A stretch of DNA of 64,000 nt, taken from Serripes groenlandicus (taxonomy: Eukaryota > Mollusca > Bivalvia > Cardiida > Cardiidae). A model generated the notes under the pieces. The model did not search any database and had not been told where the DNA came from. It worked only from the letters and a program-made list of their open reading frames with translations. The stretch is from NCBI GenBank assembly GCA_031761405.1, contig JASEVX010000001.1, positions 22,060,885 to 22,124,884 of the forward strand, in the 5' to 3' direction. Of the stretch, positions 55,560 to 64,000 are shown in pieces. Position numbers and translations under genes: made by a program. Within the stretch, counting starts at the first letter, position 1. Each line of letters opens with the position of its first letter.

Positions 55560-56250
55560 AGTAATTTCTTGTCTTTCTGCAATGTTTTCAATCATCATTT
55601 TCTGCAGATGGTATAAAAGGCCATCTGTCTCAGAAAATGGTTTATCAATTTCTTCATATGTCTGTTATACTAGACTCTTTGAAATGAAAATACCTAAATT
55701 TTTTATGAATGTGAAAATTTACTTTTGCACTTTTGAGACGCAAGAAGAAACTACCTTTTTGGGAATGAAACGGTTATTCAGAGCAATTTCTCAATGTTTC
55801 CATAATATATTTAAGTTTCGTTAGTTGCAGAGGCATGAAAACACATCTGTAGAGGGTGAAAAGTTACATGATTGTTTAAAAGGGTTGCTGTGTTTGTATA
55901 AGTTGTGGTCATACATGAAAAGATAATATACAATTTATGTCAATAAAATGAAACATTTTTTTAATATTGTGTTCAATTGGTTTACTTAAACATTTCCCTG
56001 ATTTTGTACTTTATAGTGGTCTGTTTTGAAAACGTCTTTAAAAGGAATAGAATATTACTGATTGGGGAAAAAGATACTTACAGATAAGCATAGCTATTCT
56101 ATGTACCTACAGAAATTCGGGTGTGCAATTTTTACGCCATAGTATCTAGTTTAATCTTTGAAAATATTCTCCTGTGAAACTATTGGTTGATCTCAAAATC
56201 TGACCAGGATTCGATGCCCGGTTAGGTCATACTTCAGTCTTAAAGGATCA
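55560..56250. other. Intergenic, downstream of CRNKL1
   Basis: A degenerate MITE-TTAA scrap near 55760-55870 (GCAATTTCTCAATGTTTCC, GTTGCAGAGGCATGAAAAC). A second AATAAA is at 55942. Nothing else recognised. Confidence 0.45.
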
Positions 56251-56254
56251 ATTT

Positions 56255-56765
56255 GATATGACCTTTAATGCAGTGTCGTCAGATCCAATAAACGATCAGC
56301 GAAATATGTTGGTCTGATTTTAACTGACGTAACTAACACCTCTATGGTACCGCCTTGCCGCGAGACAACGTTTCGTCTGACCTTTAATGCAGTGTCGTCA
56401 GATCCAATAATTGCACAGCGAAATATGTTGGTCCGAGTTTAACTAGTTTGGTAACTGTTCGTTCGATATGCTATGGTTTCCACTTGCCGCAGGACAACGT
56501 TTCGTCTGACGTAACTAACACATCTATGGTTCCGCCTTGCCGCGAGACAACGTTTCGTCTGACCTTTAATGCAGTGTCGTCAGATCCAATAATCGCACAG
56601 CGAAACATGTTGGTCTGATTTTAACTAGTTTGGTAACTGTTCGTTCGAGATGCTATGGTTTCCACTTGCCGCGAGACAACGTTTCGTCTGACGTAACTAA
56701 CACATCTATGGTTTCCACTTGTCGCGAGACAACGTTTCGTCTGACGTAACTAACACATCTACTTA
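56255..56765. repeat. Complex higher-order tandem repeat
   Basis: Three copies of ACCTTTAATGCAGTGTCGTC (56261, 56380, 56562) alternate irregularly with repeated GCGAGACAACGTTTCGTCTG and GACGTAACTAACACATCTATG modules. Confidence 0.88.
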
Positions 56766-56942
56766 TTCGCCTACTGTAGTCACCTTCTATGCATACACAA
56801 TTAGTGGTGAATTTCTGACCCTGGCTAGTCAGATGGTCATTTTTCATATTCGAGCTAAATAACGCGATGTGGGTTCTGATAAGCCAGGTTCAGAAATTAA
56901 CCGCTTACAGTTTATGTTGTTGATTAAATAAGTGGGTTACAG

Positions 56943-57137
56943 AGCTCTAGATTAAGGGCATTTTTCATCTTCTAGTATCTATTTTTGACACTCAAACCCT
57001 ACGTTGTGGGTACCCAGAAGAATCGTTTGTATATTTGTATCTTACAAATACCAAAGACATGCGGTTTAATTGAGGAATAAGAGAGATATTGTGGAGAAAA
57101 AAAAATGTTTACTCCCCCCCTTATTTAATTCTTCGGG
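56943..57137. mobile_element. TCTAGATAAGG-type MITE, diverged
   Basis: AGAGCTCTAGATTAAGGGC left; GTTGTGGGTACC centre; CCCCTTATTTAATTCTTC right. Confidence 0.7.
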
Positions 57138-57345
57138 ATTATGCTGCATCTGCTCATGGGGATGAATCTGACAAACTTATCTACGGATAGTCTCGCCATA
57201 ACATTCTCGGCCCGGCAGCAGCTGTAGATACCAACATGATAGAAGTGTAGCCCCGCCTTGTTACGTCTCTACACCGTTATGTAGTGTCCAGACGAAATAT
57301 GCATACTCGTGTATTTGAAGTTGGTGGGCCTCGGCGGCACTAAAA

Positions 57346-57592
57346 CGAGGGCTTGTGCGAGAAACGATTGTAACTAAAATTGGTATTTTCTTACCCAGGT
57401 TAATCACCTCGCTTTAAAGTCTTTATAGGCGTTAACTCATTTGTCTTGGTAAACAATGGAAATTTAGGTGCCATTGCTCGTTCTGAGCAATGGCACCTAA
57501 ATTTGCATTGTTTACAAAGTGGTCAAAATTGCCCCTATACCAGGGTTTTCAAAATAGGTTTTTAGTTACAACCGTTTCACGCCAAGCCCTCG
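57346..57592. mobile_element. Foldback MITE with CGAGGGCTTG ends, copy 2
   Basis: Partner of 22257-22513. Centre hairpin GGTGCCATTGCTCG / TGAGCAATGGCACC. Confidence 0.85.
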
Positions 57593-57628
57593 AAAAGATC
57601 TACCCGCCAAGATCTAAATGAAATGCAA

Positions 57629-57858
57629 ACCTTTTCCCACATACAACAATTCTGCAGCAGACGACATTGAAAATATGGTGACAAAAACCTGAAAATTCTC
57701 CATAAAAGATAGCTTAATTGTTACATAAAGTTGAAAACATTGTGGCCAAAGGAGAAATTGCTCATCATGAGCAATTTCAGCTTTGGCCACATTGTTTTTA
57801 ATAAAAGTCGTCTGCTGCTAATGCGTCAAAATGCGTCTGCAGGTGGGAAAGGGGTAAT
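57629..57858. mobile_element. MITE-TTAA, full length, TTAA decayed
   Basis: AACCTTTTCCCACATACAAC to GGTGGGAAAGGGGTAA. Confidence 0.87.
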
Positions 57859-58129
57859 TAAACTTCTCCGTTGACTGCTTATACAAAGTGCCGGGAGAGA
57901 ATGGTGACACAAGGAATTTAGAATGATCGGCTATAAATGACCCATTTTCGAGCATATTCAGCAAATCACAAATTATGTAAATCGGGAAGCAAACCTACAT
58001 TTAGAACAAAAAACACTTCCCGCATGGCTGGTGAATATTCGTCTCAGATTTCGAAAGTTTGAATACAGACGACGTGTGAATTCAATTGTAAACACGTCAA
58101 ATGGAAAGTCAATACTTGTTCCATTGTTT

Positions 58130-58354
58130 TCAACCCTTTCACACATATGGACGCTTTCTGACGCTTCTGTAGCAGACGATTTTTGAAAACATTGGGACAA
58201 AAGAAGACTTATGATGAGCAATATATGCTTTTGTCACACCGTTTTCAATTCTATTCAATTATTAAAATTTTATTCATAAAGGTTTACCATATTTCTAACC
58301 AAGACGCTTTCAAAGTCGTCTGGCGCAGATTTGTTGTATGAGGGAAAGGGTTAA
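58130..58354. mobile_element. MITE-TTAA in the 5' flank of the EF-hand gene
   Basis: TCAA left, TTAA right; hairpin centre partly deleted. It ends 43 bp before the ATG at 58397. Confidence 0.87.
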
Positions 58355-58396
58355 AATCAAATAAATAGGTAAAGAATAAATCACAAATAATTCAAA

Positions 58397-61300
58397 ATGT
58401 CGACTAAAACTAAGGTAAGCATATCATCTCTGTTACAATGTTCTTTGTCTCTCTTCTTAAGCTGATCTATGTCTGACTTTTTGTATAAATGTTTCTTTGC
58501 TTATTGTTTTATTAGCTCACCTGTCACGTATTGACAAGGTGAGTTATTGTGATCGCCCTTTGTCCGGCGTCCGTCGTCCGTCCACAATTTCTTGTGAACA
58601 CGATACAGTCTTCATTTATTATCAGATGTTTACCAAACCTATTCAGTAGCTAGATATACATGAGAGCTCGGTTCCTTTCGAAAACCAGCCAGATCATCCA
58701 TGCATGACGGGATTATGGCCCTTTAAAATTGGCAAAATTGCTATAATTGACCTTGTGAACAAGTTAAAGTCATCATTTATTATCCGATGTTTACCAAACT
58801 TATATCGTAACTAGATATACATGAGAGCTCGGTTCCTTTTGAAAACCATGCATGACTGAATTATGGCCCTTTAAAATTGGCAAAAGTGTTATAATTCACT
58901 TTGTGAACACGATAAAAACTTCATTTATTTGTCACATGTCCTTTATATTACATTGGTAATATTGACACATTGCTGGATGATGCAGATATTGAAAACTAGA
59001 AATTCTACATTTACATTTGCTCCTGGAGAAGGTCAACGACCTCTCAGTATTTTTCAAGATGAAGATTCAGAATATTCCTTAAGTGATCCACTATCAGATT
59101 CCTTCATGCCATGTTGATTGGTCGAAAAACATGGCCGCCAGGGGGCGAGGCTATTTTGCCTTATATGGCTTAAGTGAAAACTTAAAAAATCTTCTCCTCC
59201 GAAAATGTTTGGTCGATTTTCCAATAATTTTGTTAAAATGTTCCTAGGGTGACCCTCTATCAGATTCATTCAAGCCATGTTGATTGGTTGAAAAACATGG
59301 CCGCCAGGGGGCGGACTATTTTGCCTTATATGGCTATAGTGAAAACCTTACAAATCTTCTCCTGAAAGTGTCAGGCTGATGTTCAAATAAATTGTAGAAT
59401 TGTTTCTAAGGTGACCCACTATCATATTCCGTAAAGCCATGTTGATTGGTTGAAAAACATGGCCGCCACAGGGTGGGGCTATATTGCCTTATACTGCTGT
59501 AGTGAAAACTTAAAAAAACTATGGTCGCCATCATAGAGCGATCCAGGGCCACCATGGCACTCTTGTTTCTGTTTTGTGTTTAACGCCGCTCTCAACAATC
59601 TTTAATTAATATTACGGCGTTAAAATATCTTAGTAAGTTACTGTCAGTTCGCCTGAAACTAGTATCAAGAAGAGAAAGCCATTGTAATAATGTGTTAAGT
59701 CTTTCCTATTCATAGGAATATGAAGGTACTAGGCGGCCTTCACGAACCGTCTAATCGAGATCTACATCGTTCACAATTAACTTATATTGAAGCTTCCATC
59801 AATTCGTGTAGGCCATGATACAACTGAACATATTTTTATGATGCACTGGCTTAATTGTAAGTGGGTATTGCAGGTAAATAATCAGTGAGCCAAGTCTGGA
59901 GAATCGGGGGTCTTAACCTTTTCCCACATACAACACATGAGCCGAATTAGGAGAAAACCAACAGTGTGGAATCTGCGTAAAGTATCGATCCGGATCAGTC
60001 TAAGCATGCCGCGCAGACTAACCCGCACGGACACTTTTCGCCTCCTGTGGATTTTCTGTTTCCGTAATCATTACTCTATACCCCTATCCCCCTGAGACGG
60101 ATTGTGTCGACCCGGATTAGCCTGCGCGGACTGCTTTTTTATTTCAAAAATAAGGAAATTCTTTACTAATGAGAGAACACTTATTGATAAAAGTGGAAAA
60201 ACATTGTTGCAAAATGCGACATTGCTCATCATAAGCAATTACTCCTTTTGTAACAATGTCTCTAAATGTCGTCTGCTGCAGAAAGCGCCTGCGTGGTTAC
60301 GTAGGCTGACCTGGATCTACAGTGGGCATCAAAGATATGTGTTCGTTTTTGATATAAGTCCAAGTCTCAACAATCCTATTAATTTGTTTTCAATTTGCAG
60401 GGCAAGGCCTCGATCAAACCCGAAGATGTTAAAGGTACTTGACGTAAAGGGATTGTCTTTCTATTTTTCTCTTTAAAGAAAATCCGAGCCCCTGTAGCTC
60501 TGTCGGTTGCGACGCGGGCTGTCACTCCAGGGGTTGCGTCTTTGAACCTCAACTCGGCCAACATTCTTTCAGACGTTTAACAAAAGTAATTGTGACAAGC
60601 ATCATTCGTCTTCCACTAATGAGCTAACAGTCTATGTGGAAAAGTAGCCAGTTGCTTTGAAATAATGTTGTGTGGAGTACTGGTGTGAGAAAGCCAAGAA
60701 ACACATGAGTAGGTGCACTTTCACGGCGCACGGTTTTATTAAAAATAACTGAACTGTGTAATGAGAAAGTGATCTGAAGAAGTAAAACTTGTGGCGTTAA
60801 AGTAAACTCTTAATTTCACTTTTAAATGATTATAACTGCAAGATAAGGTGTTTCAACATGGACACAAATATCCAAATATTGTTTATAACTGCAAGATAAG
60901 GTGTTTCAATATGGAAACAAATATCCAAATATTGTTCATAACTGCAAGATAAGGTGTTTCAATATGGAAACAAATATCCAAATATTGTTTATAACTGCAA
61001 GATAAGGTGTTTCAACATAGAAACAAATATCCAAATATTGTTTATAACTGCAAGCTAAGGTGTTTCAACATGGAAACAAATATCCTAATATTGTTTATAA
61101 CTGCAAGATAAGGTGTTTCAACATGGACACAAATATCCAAATATTGTTTATAACTGCAAGATAAGGTGTTTCAACATGGAAACAAATATCCAAATATTGT
61201 TTATAACTGCAAGATAAAGTGTTTCAATATGGACACATATATTCAAATATTGTTTATAACTGCAAGATAAAGTGTTTCAATATGGATACAAATATCCAAA

Positions 61301-62791
61301 TATTGTTTATAACTGCAAGATAAGGTGTTTCAACATGGAAACAAATATCAAAATATTGTTTATAACTGCAAGATAAGGTGTTTCAACATGGAAACAAATA
61401 TCCTAATATTGTTTATAACTGCAAGATAAGGTGTTTCAACATGGACACACATATCCAAATATTGTTTATAACTGCAAGATAAGGTGTTTAAATATGAAAA
61501 CAAATATCCAAATATTGTTTATAACTGCAAGATAAGGTGTTTCAATATGGAAACAAATATCCAAATAAATATTGTGAAATAACGTCTTCAACATGTATTT
61601 AAGCCCCCCTTTCCCCACATGTAAACGCTTTCCGAGACGCTTCTGCAGCAGACGACGTTATTAAAAACATTGTGACAAAAACAGAAATTGCTCAAAACGA
61701 GCATTCTCTCCTTTTGCCACAATGTTTTTCAACTCAGTTTAATGATAATACTTTCAATACTAGAGATTACCAATATATTTACCAGGGGCGTGGCTCCCTA
61801 TAGGCACTGTAGGCACGTGCCTACACATTTTTTCTCAAAATGCCCCAAAATGCATCTGCGGCGATAGACATCTGCGTAATGTATCGACCAGATCAGCCTG
61901 CGCTGTCCGCGCAGACTGATCCGGCCGACACATTCCGTCTAAGGGGGAATAGATGTATAGGGTGTCTATCCGGGGAGGCCTGTGTGGCATGCTTAGGCTG
62001 ATCCGGGTCGATACTTTACGCAGAGTCCACAATGCTGATTTTTTCACACATTGCTTATTGCAAAGCTACGCCCCTGTTTGCCTAGATTCAGAGTCGTCTG
62101 CTGCAGATGTGTGGTATGTGGAAAAGGGTTTATTGCAATCGTTTACATGGCAGACTACCGGTAGCACATCGGTAGCGACGCGGGCTGTCAATCCAGTGGT
62201 TGTGAGTTCGAATCCCAGCTCGGCTAACATTCTTTCCAACGTTTTAACAAAAGTCACTGTCTTTCACTAATTGACAGTCTATGAGGAAAAAAACAGCCAG
62301 TGGCTTGGACTGTTTTCTTTTGAGTACCCACACTATTGGTTTTGGAGTTCAAATTAGGATTTCAGAACTTTTCTTTTTATCTAGAGCTTTGAGAATAAAT
62401 CTGTATTGTTTTCTTTTATATTTGACCTTAACCCTTTCCCACATACAACAATTCTACCGTAGACGAGTGTGAAGATATGGAAAGTCTCTTTCAATGAATT
62501 ATTGAATAAAGTTGAACATTGCGGCTCAGATATTTAATGTAAATATATCATTGGCTTTAACAATCCTGTAAATAAAGTCTTACCGTTGTTATTAGTGAAG
62601 TTCATATGTAATTTGCTTGTTATCATCCCGGTTTTTAATTTTACAGAGCTTAGAGCCCTATTTGATAAATTCGCTAATAAGGACGGCCAGCTCTCAGTCA
62701 AGGAATTCGAGAAAATGTTTCGAGTTGCTGGGTATATGCCGACAACGCACGAGATGGACAATATCATGTCTACTATTGACAAAAACAGTGG
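58397..62791 (+). CDS. Calmodulin-like EF-hand protein, 5' part (3 exons visible)
   Basis: Exons 58397-58414 (MSTKTK), 60401-60434 (GKASIKPEDVK) and 62647 to about 62791 give an in-frame protein beginning MSTKTKGKASIKPEDVKELR. Splice sites are AAG|GTAAGC, TTTGCAG|GG, AAAG|GTACTT and TTTTACAG|AG. Exon 3 encodes helix-loop-helix EF-hand 1 (LFDKFANKDG, then QLSVKEFEKMF), a linker, and the start of EF-hand 2 (MDNIMSTIDKNSG). Two donors are possible at the exon 3 end: AGTGG|GTATTT (ends 62791, used here) or AACA|GTGGGT (ends 62787). No later exon was recognised before the window end, so the gene is partial here. EF-hand proteins of this kind bind calcium and act as sensors or buffers; the specific partner is unknown. 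Loop 1 appears one residue short. A TTAA MITE ends 43 bp before the ATG, and intron 2 contains a 53-bp minisatellite. Confidence 0.8.
58512..59568 (-). mobile_element. Tandem-core element, Helitron/HINE-like (inferred), hybrid core, EF-hand gene intron 1
   Basis: Minus orientation. Starts TTAGCTCACCTGTCACG and ends GGGCCACCATGGCACTCTTG. The first part has units of the 19162-type core (ATATACATGAGAGCTCGG, ATTATGGCCCTTTAAAATTGG); the second has units of the 39549-type core (AACATGGCCGCCAGGGGGCG). Confidence 0.82.
59914..60300. mobile_element. MITE-TTAA split by another element, EF-hand gene intron 1
   Basis: Left end TTAACCTTTTCCCACATACAAC; the arm resumes near 60141 (TTTCAAAAATAAGGAAATTC) and runs to GTCTGCTGCAGAAAGCGCC. 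Confidence 0.75.
59938..60140. mobile_element. Partial relative of the CAGGGGCG MITE, nested
   Basis: Shares GTAAAGTATCGATCCGGATC, GCATGCCGCGCAGACTAACC and GGCGCGGACTGC-like palindromes with 5037-5370; the CAGGGGCG ends are missing. Confidence 0.6.
60484..60757 (+). mobile_element. tRNA-derived SINE, EF-hand gene intron 2
   Basis: TAGCTCTGTCGGTTGCGACG (A box); B box mutated (GCGTCTTTGAACC); standard body to ACATGAGTAGGTGCAC. It begins 49 bp after exon 2. Confidence 0.85.
60831..61575. repeat. 53-bp minisatellite, ~14 copies, EF-hand gene intron 2
   Basis: Head-to-tail units reading AACTGCAAGATAAGGTGTTT then CAACATGGACACAAATATCC and AAATATTGTTTAT, with few point differences and no spacers. 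Confidence 0.97.
61604..62134. mobile_element. MITE-TTAA split by the CAGGGGCG MITE
   Basis: CCCCTTTCCCCACATGTAAAC to 61785, then GCCTAGATTCAGAGTCGTCTG to GGTATGTGGAAAAGGGTTTA after the insertion. Confidence 0.85.
61786..62077. mobile_element. CAGGGGCG MITE, copy 2, nested
   Basis: CAGGGGCGTGGCT / AGCTACGCCCCTG ends. The interior is close to 5037-5370 with a small central deletion. Confidence 0.85.
62155..62312 (+). mobile_element. tRNA-derived SINE, 3'-truncated
   Basis: TAGCACATCGGTAGCGACG (A box mutated), GAGTTCGAATCCCAG (B box); a TCTAGATAAGG-type MITE fragment (62312-62395) follows directly. Confidence 0.8.
62428..62530. mobile_element. MITE-TTAA, left-arm fragment
   Basis: TTAACCCTTTCCCACATACAAC to GTTGAACATTGCGGC; 116 bp before EF-hand exon 3. 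Confidence 0.8.
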
Positions 62792-62948
62792 GTATTTTCG
62801 TTCATTTAAAGTCGTATAACAATTCTTCCATTTTTACAAGGATTTATAGAGTAATTCTGCCTATGCCGTCCGCCATTTAATTTCATTCCGGATTCAAGTT
62901 GAATGCAATGAAAGTCTATAGGGCACGTCTGACGATTCACATTGGGTC

Positions 62949-63178
62949 TTAAGACTTTCCCTCATACGACAATTTTGCAGCAAACGATTTTGAACATATT
63001 TTGTCAAAAAATAGAAAATCTCATAATGGAATGGATAACCTATGACTAAAAGTTGAAAACATTTTGGCAAAAAGGAGAAATTGCTCATTTTGAGCAATTT
63101 CTTTTTATGTCACTATGTTTTCAAAAAGCCGTCTGCTGCAGAGGCGTCAGAAAGCGTCTTTATGAGGGAAAGGGTTAA
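62949..63178. mobile_element. MITE-TTAA, full length
   Basis: TTAA at both edges; hairpin TTGCTCATTTTGAGCAATTT. Confidence 0.93.
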
Positions 63179-63327
63179 AGCATCTGTCCCTACGGCTTCA
63201 CAGTCCGAATATATCTTATATTGAACACAATGACAACACCTGGAAGTGTAACCTCAATAATTGTGCGCCAATGTAACTTTAAATGATGCCAAACCGGGGA
63301 GTCCATAAGATCCCCGATCGTCCGACG

Positions 63328-63588
63328 TATCTGATATCTATAAATGTATCTGATATCTTTAAACGTTTCTGATATCTATAAACGTAAACGTATCTGATAT
63401 ATATACACGTATCTGATATCTACACACGTATCTGATATCTACAAACATATCTGATATCTATAAACGTATCTGATATCTACAAACATATCCGATATCCATA
63501 AACGTATGTGATATCTTTAAACGTATGTGATATCTTTAAAAGTATTTGATATCCACAAACGTATCTGATATCTATAATCGTATCATTT
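63328..63588. repeat. ~19-bp satellite, about 14 units
   Basis: Units of the form CGTATCTGATATCTATAAA with variable length and point changes. Confidence 0.92.
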
Positions 63589-63682
63589 GAAGCAGTTTTA
63601 TTCCCCTCAATGGAACAATATTTCATCAACATTTTGAAAGAAAAATGAATAAAAGTGGCAGGTATTATCATATAATTCACCC

Positions 63683-64000
63683 CGAAATATGTACGTATCT
63701 ATGACTTACTTACGTGTCTGACGATGAGTGAAGTTGTCGAAATATGTATGTATCATGACTTACTTACGTGTCTGACGATGAGTGAAGTTGTCGAAATATG
63801 TACGTATCTAGGACTTACTTACGTGTCTGACGGAGAGTGAAGTTGTCGAAATATGTACGTATCTAGGACTTACTTACGTGTCTGACGGAGAGTGAAGTTG
63901 TCGAAATATGTACGTATCTATGACTTACTTACGTGTCTGACGGAGAGTGAAGTTGTCGAAATATGTACGCATCTAGGACTTACTTACGTGTCTGACGGAG
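63683..64000. repeat. 55-bp satellite running off the window end
   Basis: Units begin CGAAATATGTACGTATCTAG and contain GACTTACTTACGTGTCTGAC; nearly six units are visible, spaced 54-55 bp. Confidence 0.96.

Noticed and set aside
60831..61575. CRISPR-like array
   Set aside because: Units are contiguous 53-bp repeats with no spacers, in an intron of an animal gene.

Overview
The window is AT-rich, intron-rich metazoan nuclear DNA. The dense load of short foldback transposons, tRNA-derived SINEs and tandem-core elements with CCCATGAGGGCC-type palindromic ends is what I associate with bivalve mollusc genomes. A heterodont bivalve such as Dreissena is my best guess, but the sequence does not prove it. 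No bacterial-style operon, CRISPR array or viral gene was seen.

Three protein-coding genes can be assembled exon by exon. (1) Minus strand, 26990 down to 11715: an SR-family splicing factor of the SRSF4/5/6 (B52) type, 333 residues in 7 coding exons, with two RRMs, a glycine-rich linker and an RS tail made of 12-residue repeats. (2) Plus strand, 33757 to 54648: the spliceosomal HAT-repeat protein crooked neck (CRNKL1/Clf1/Syf3), 694 residues in 16 coding exons. Its seventh intron carries textbook U12-type AT-AC signals. (3) Plus strand, from 58397: the 5' part of a calmodulin-like EF-hand gene, which runs off or lies beyond the window end. Genes 1 and 2 are divergent and both encode splicing proteins: one binds exonic enhancers, the other is a scaffold of the Prp19-associated complex.

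Layout. 0.3-1.4 kb: dead LINE (endonuclease and reverse transcriptase scraps). 1.6-4.4 kb: SINEs and one copy of a diverged 0.9-kb duplication. 4.9-6.3 kb: tandem-core element with a nested MITE. 6.9-10.9 kb: a cluster of TTAA foldback MITEs. 11.7-27.0 kb: the SR gene, whose 8.7-kb intron 4 holds a candidate poison exon in an unusually MITE-free stretch. 27-33.4 kb: intergenic, with a large inverted repeat, a CRE/E-box site and the second copy of the 0.9-kb duplication. 33.8-54.6 kb: CRNKL1, with introns packed with MITEs and nested insertions. 54.7-58.4 kb: intergenic repeats. 58.4-64 kb: EF-hand gene with a 53-bp minisatellite in its intron 2, then two further satellites running to the window edge.

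The dominant structural feature is one foldback MITE family. Its ends read TTAACCCTTTCCC...GGGAAAGGGTTAA, with a TTAA target duplication as in piggyBac-type elements. I count about 54 full or partial copies, many in introns of the two splicing genes. All coordinates were read by eye. Exon junctions of genes 1 and 2 are well supported because phases close exactly and the proteins read through; element edges are approximate unless a target-site duplication is stated.
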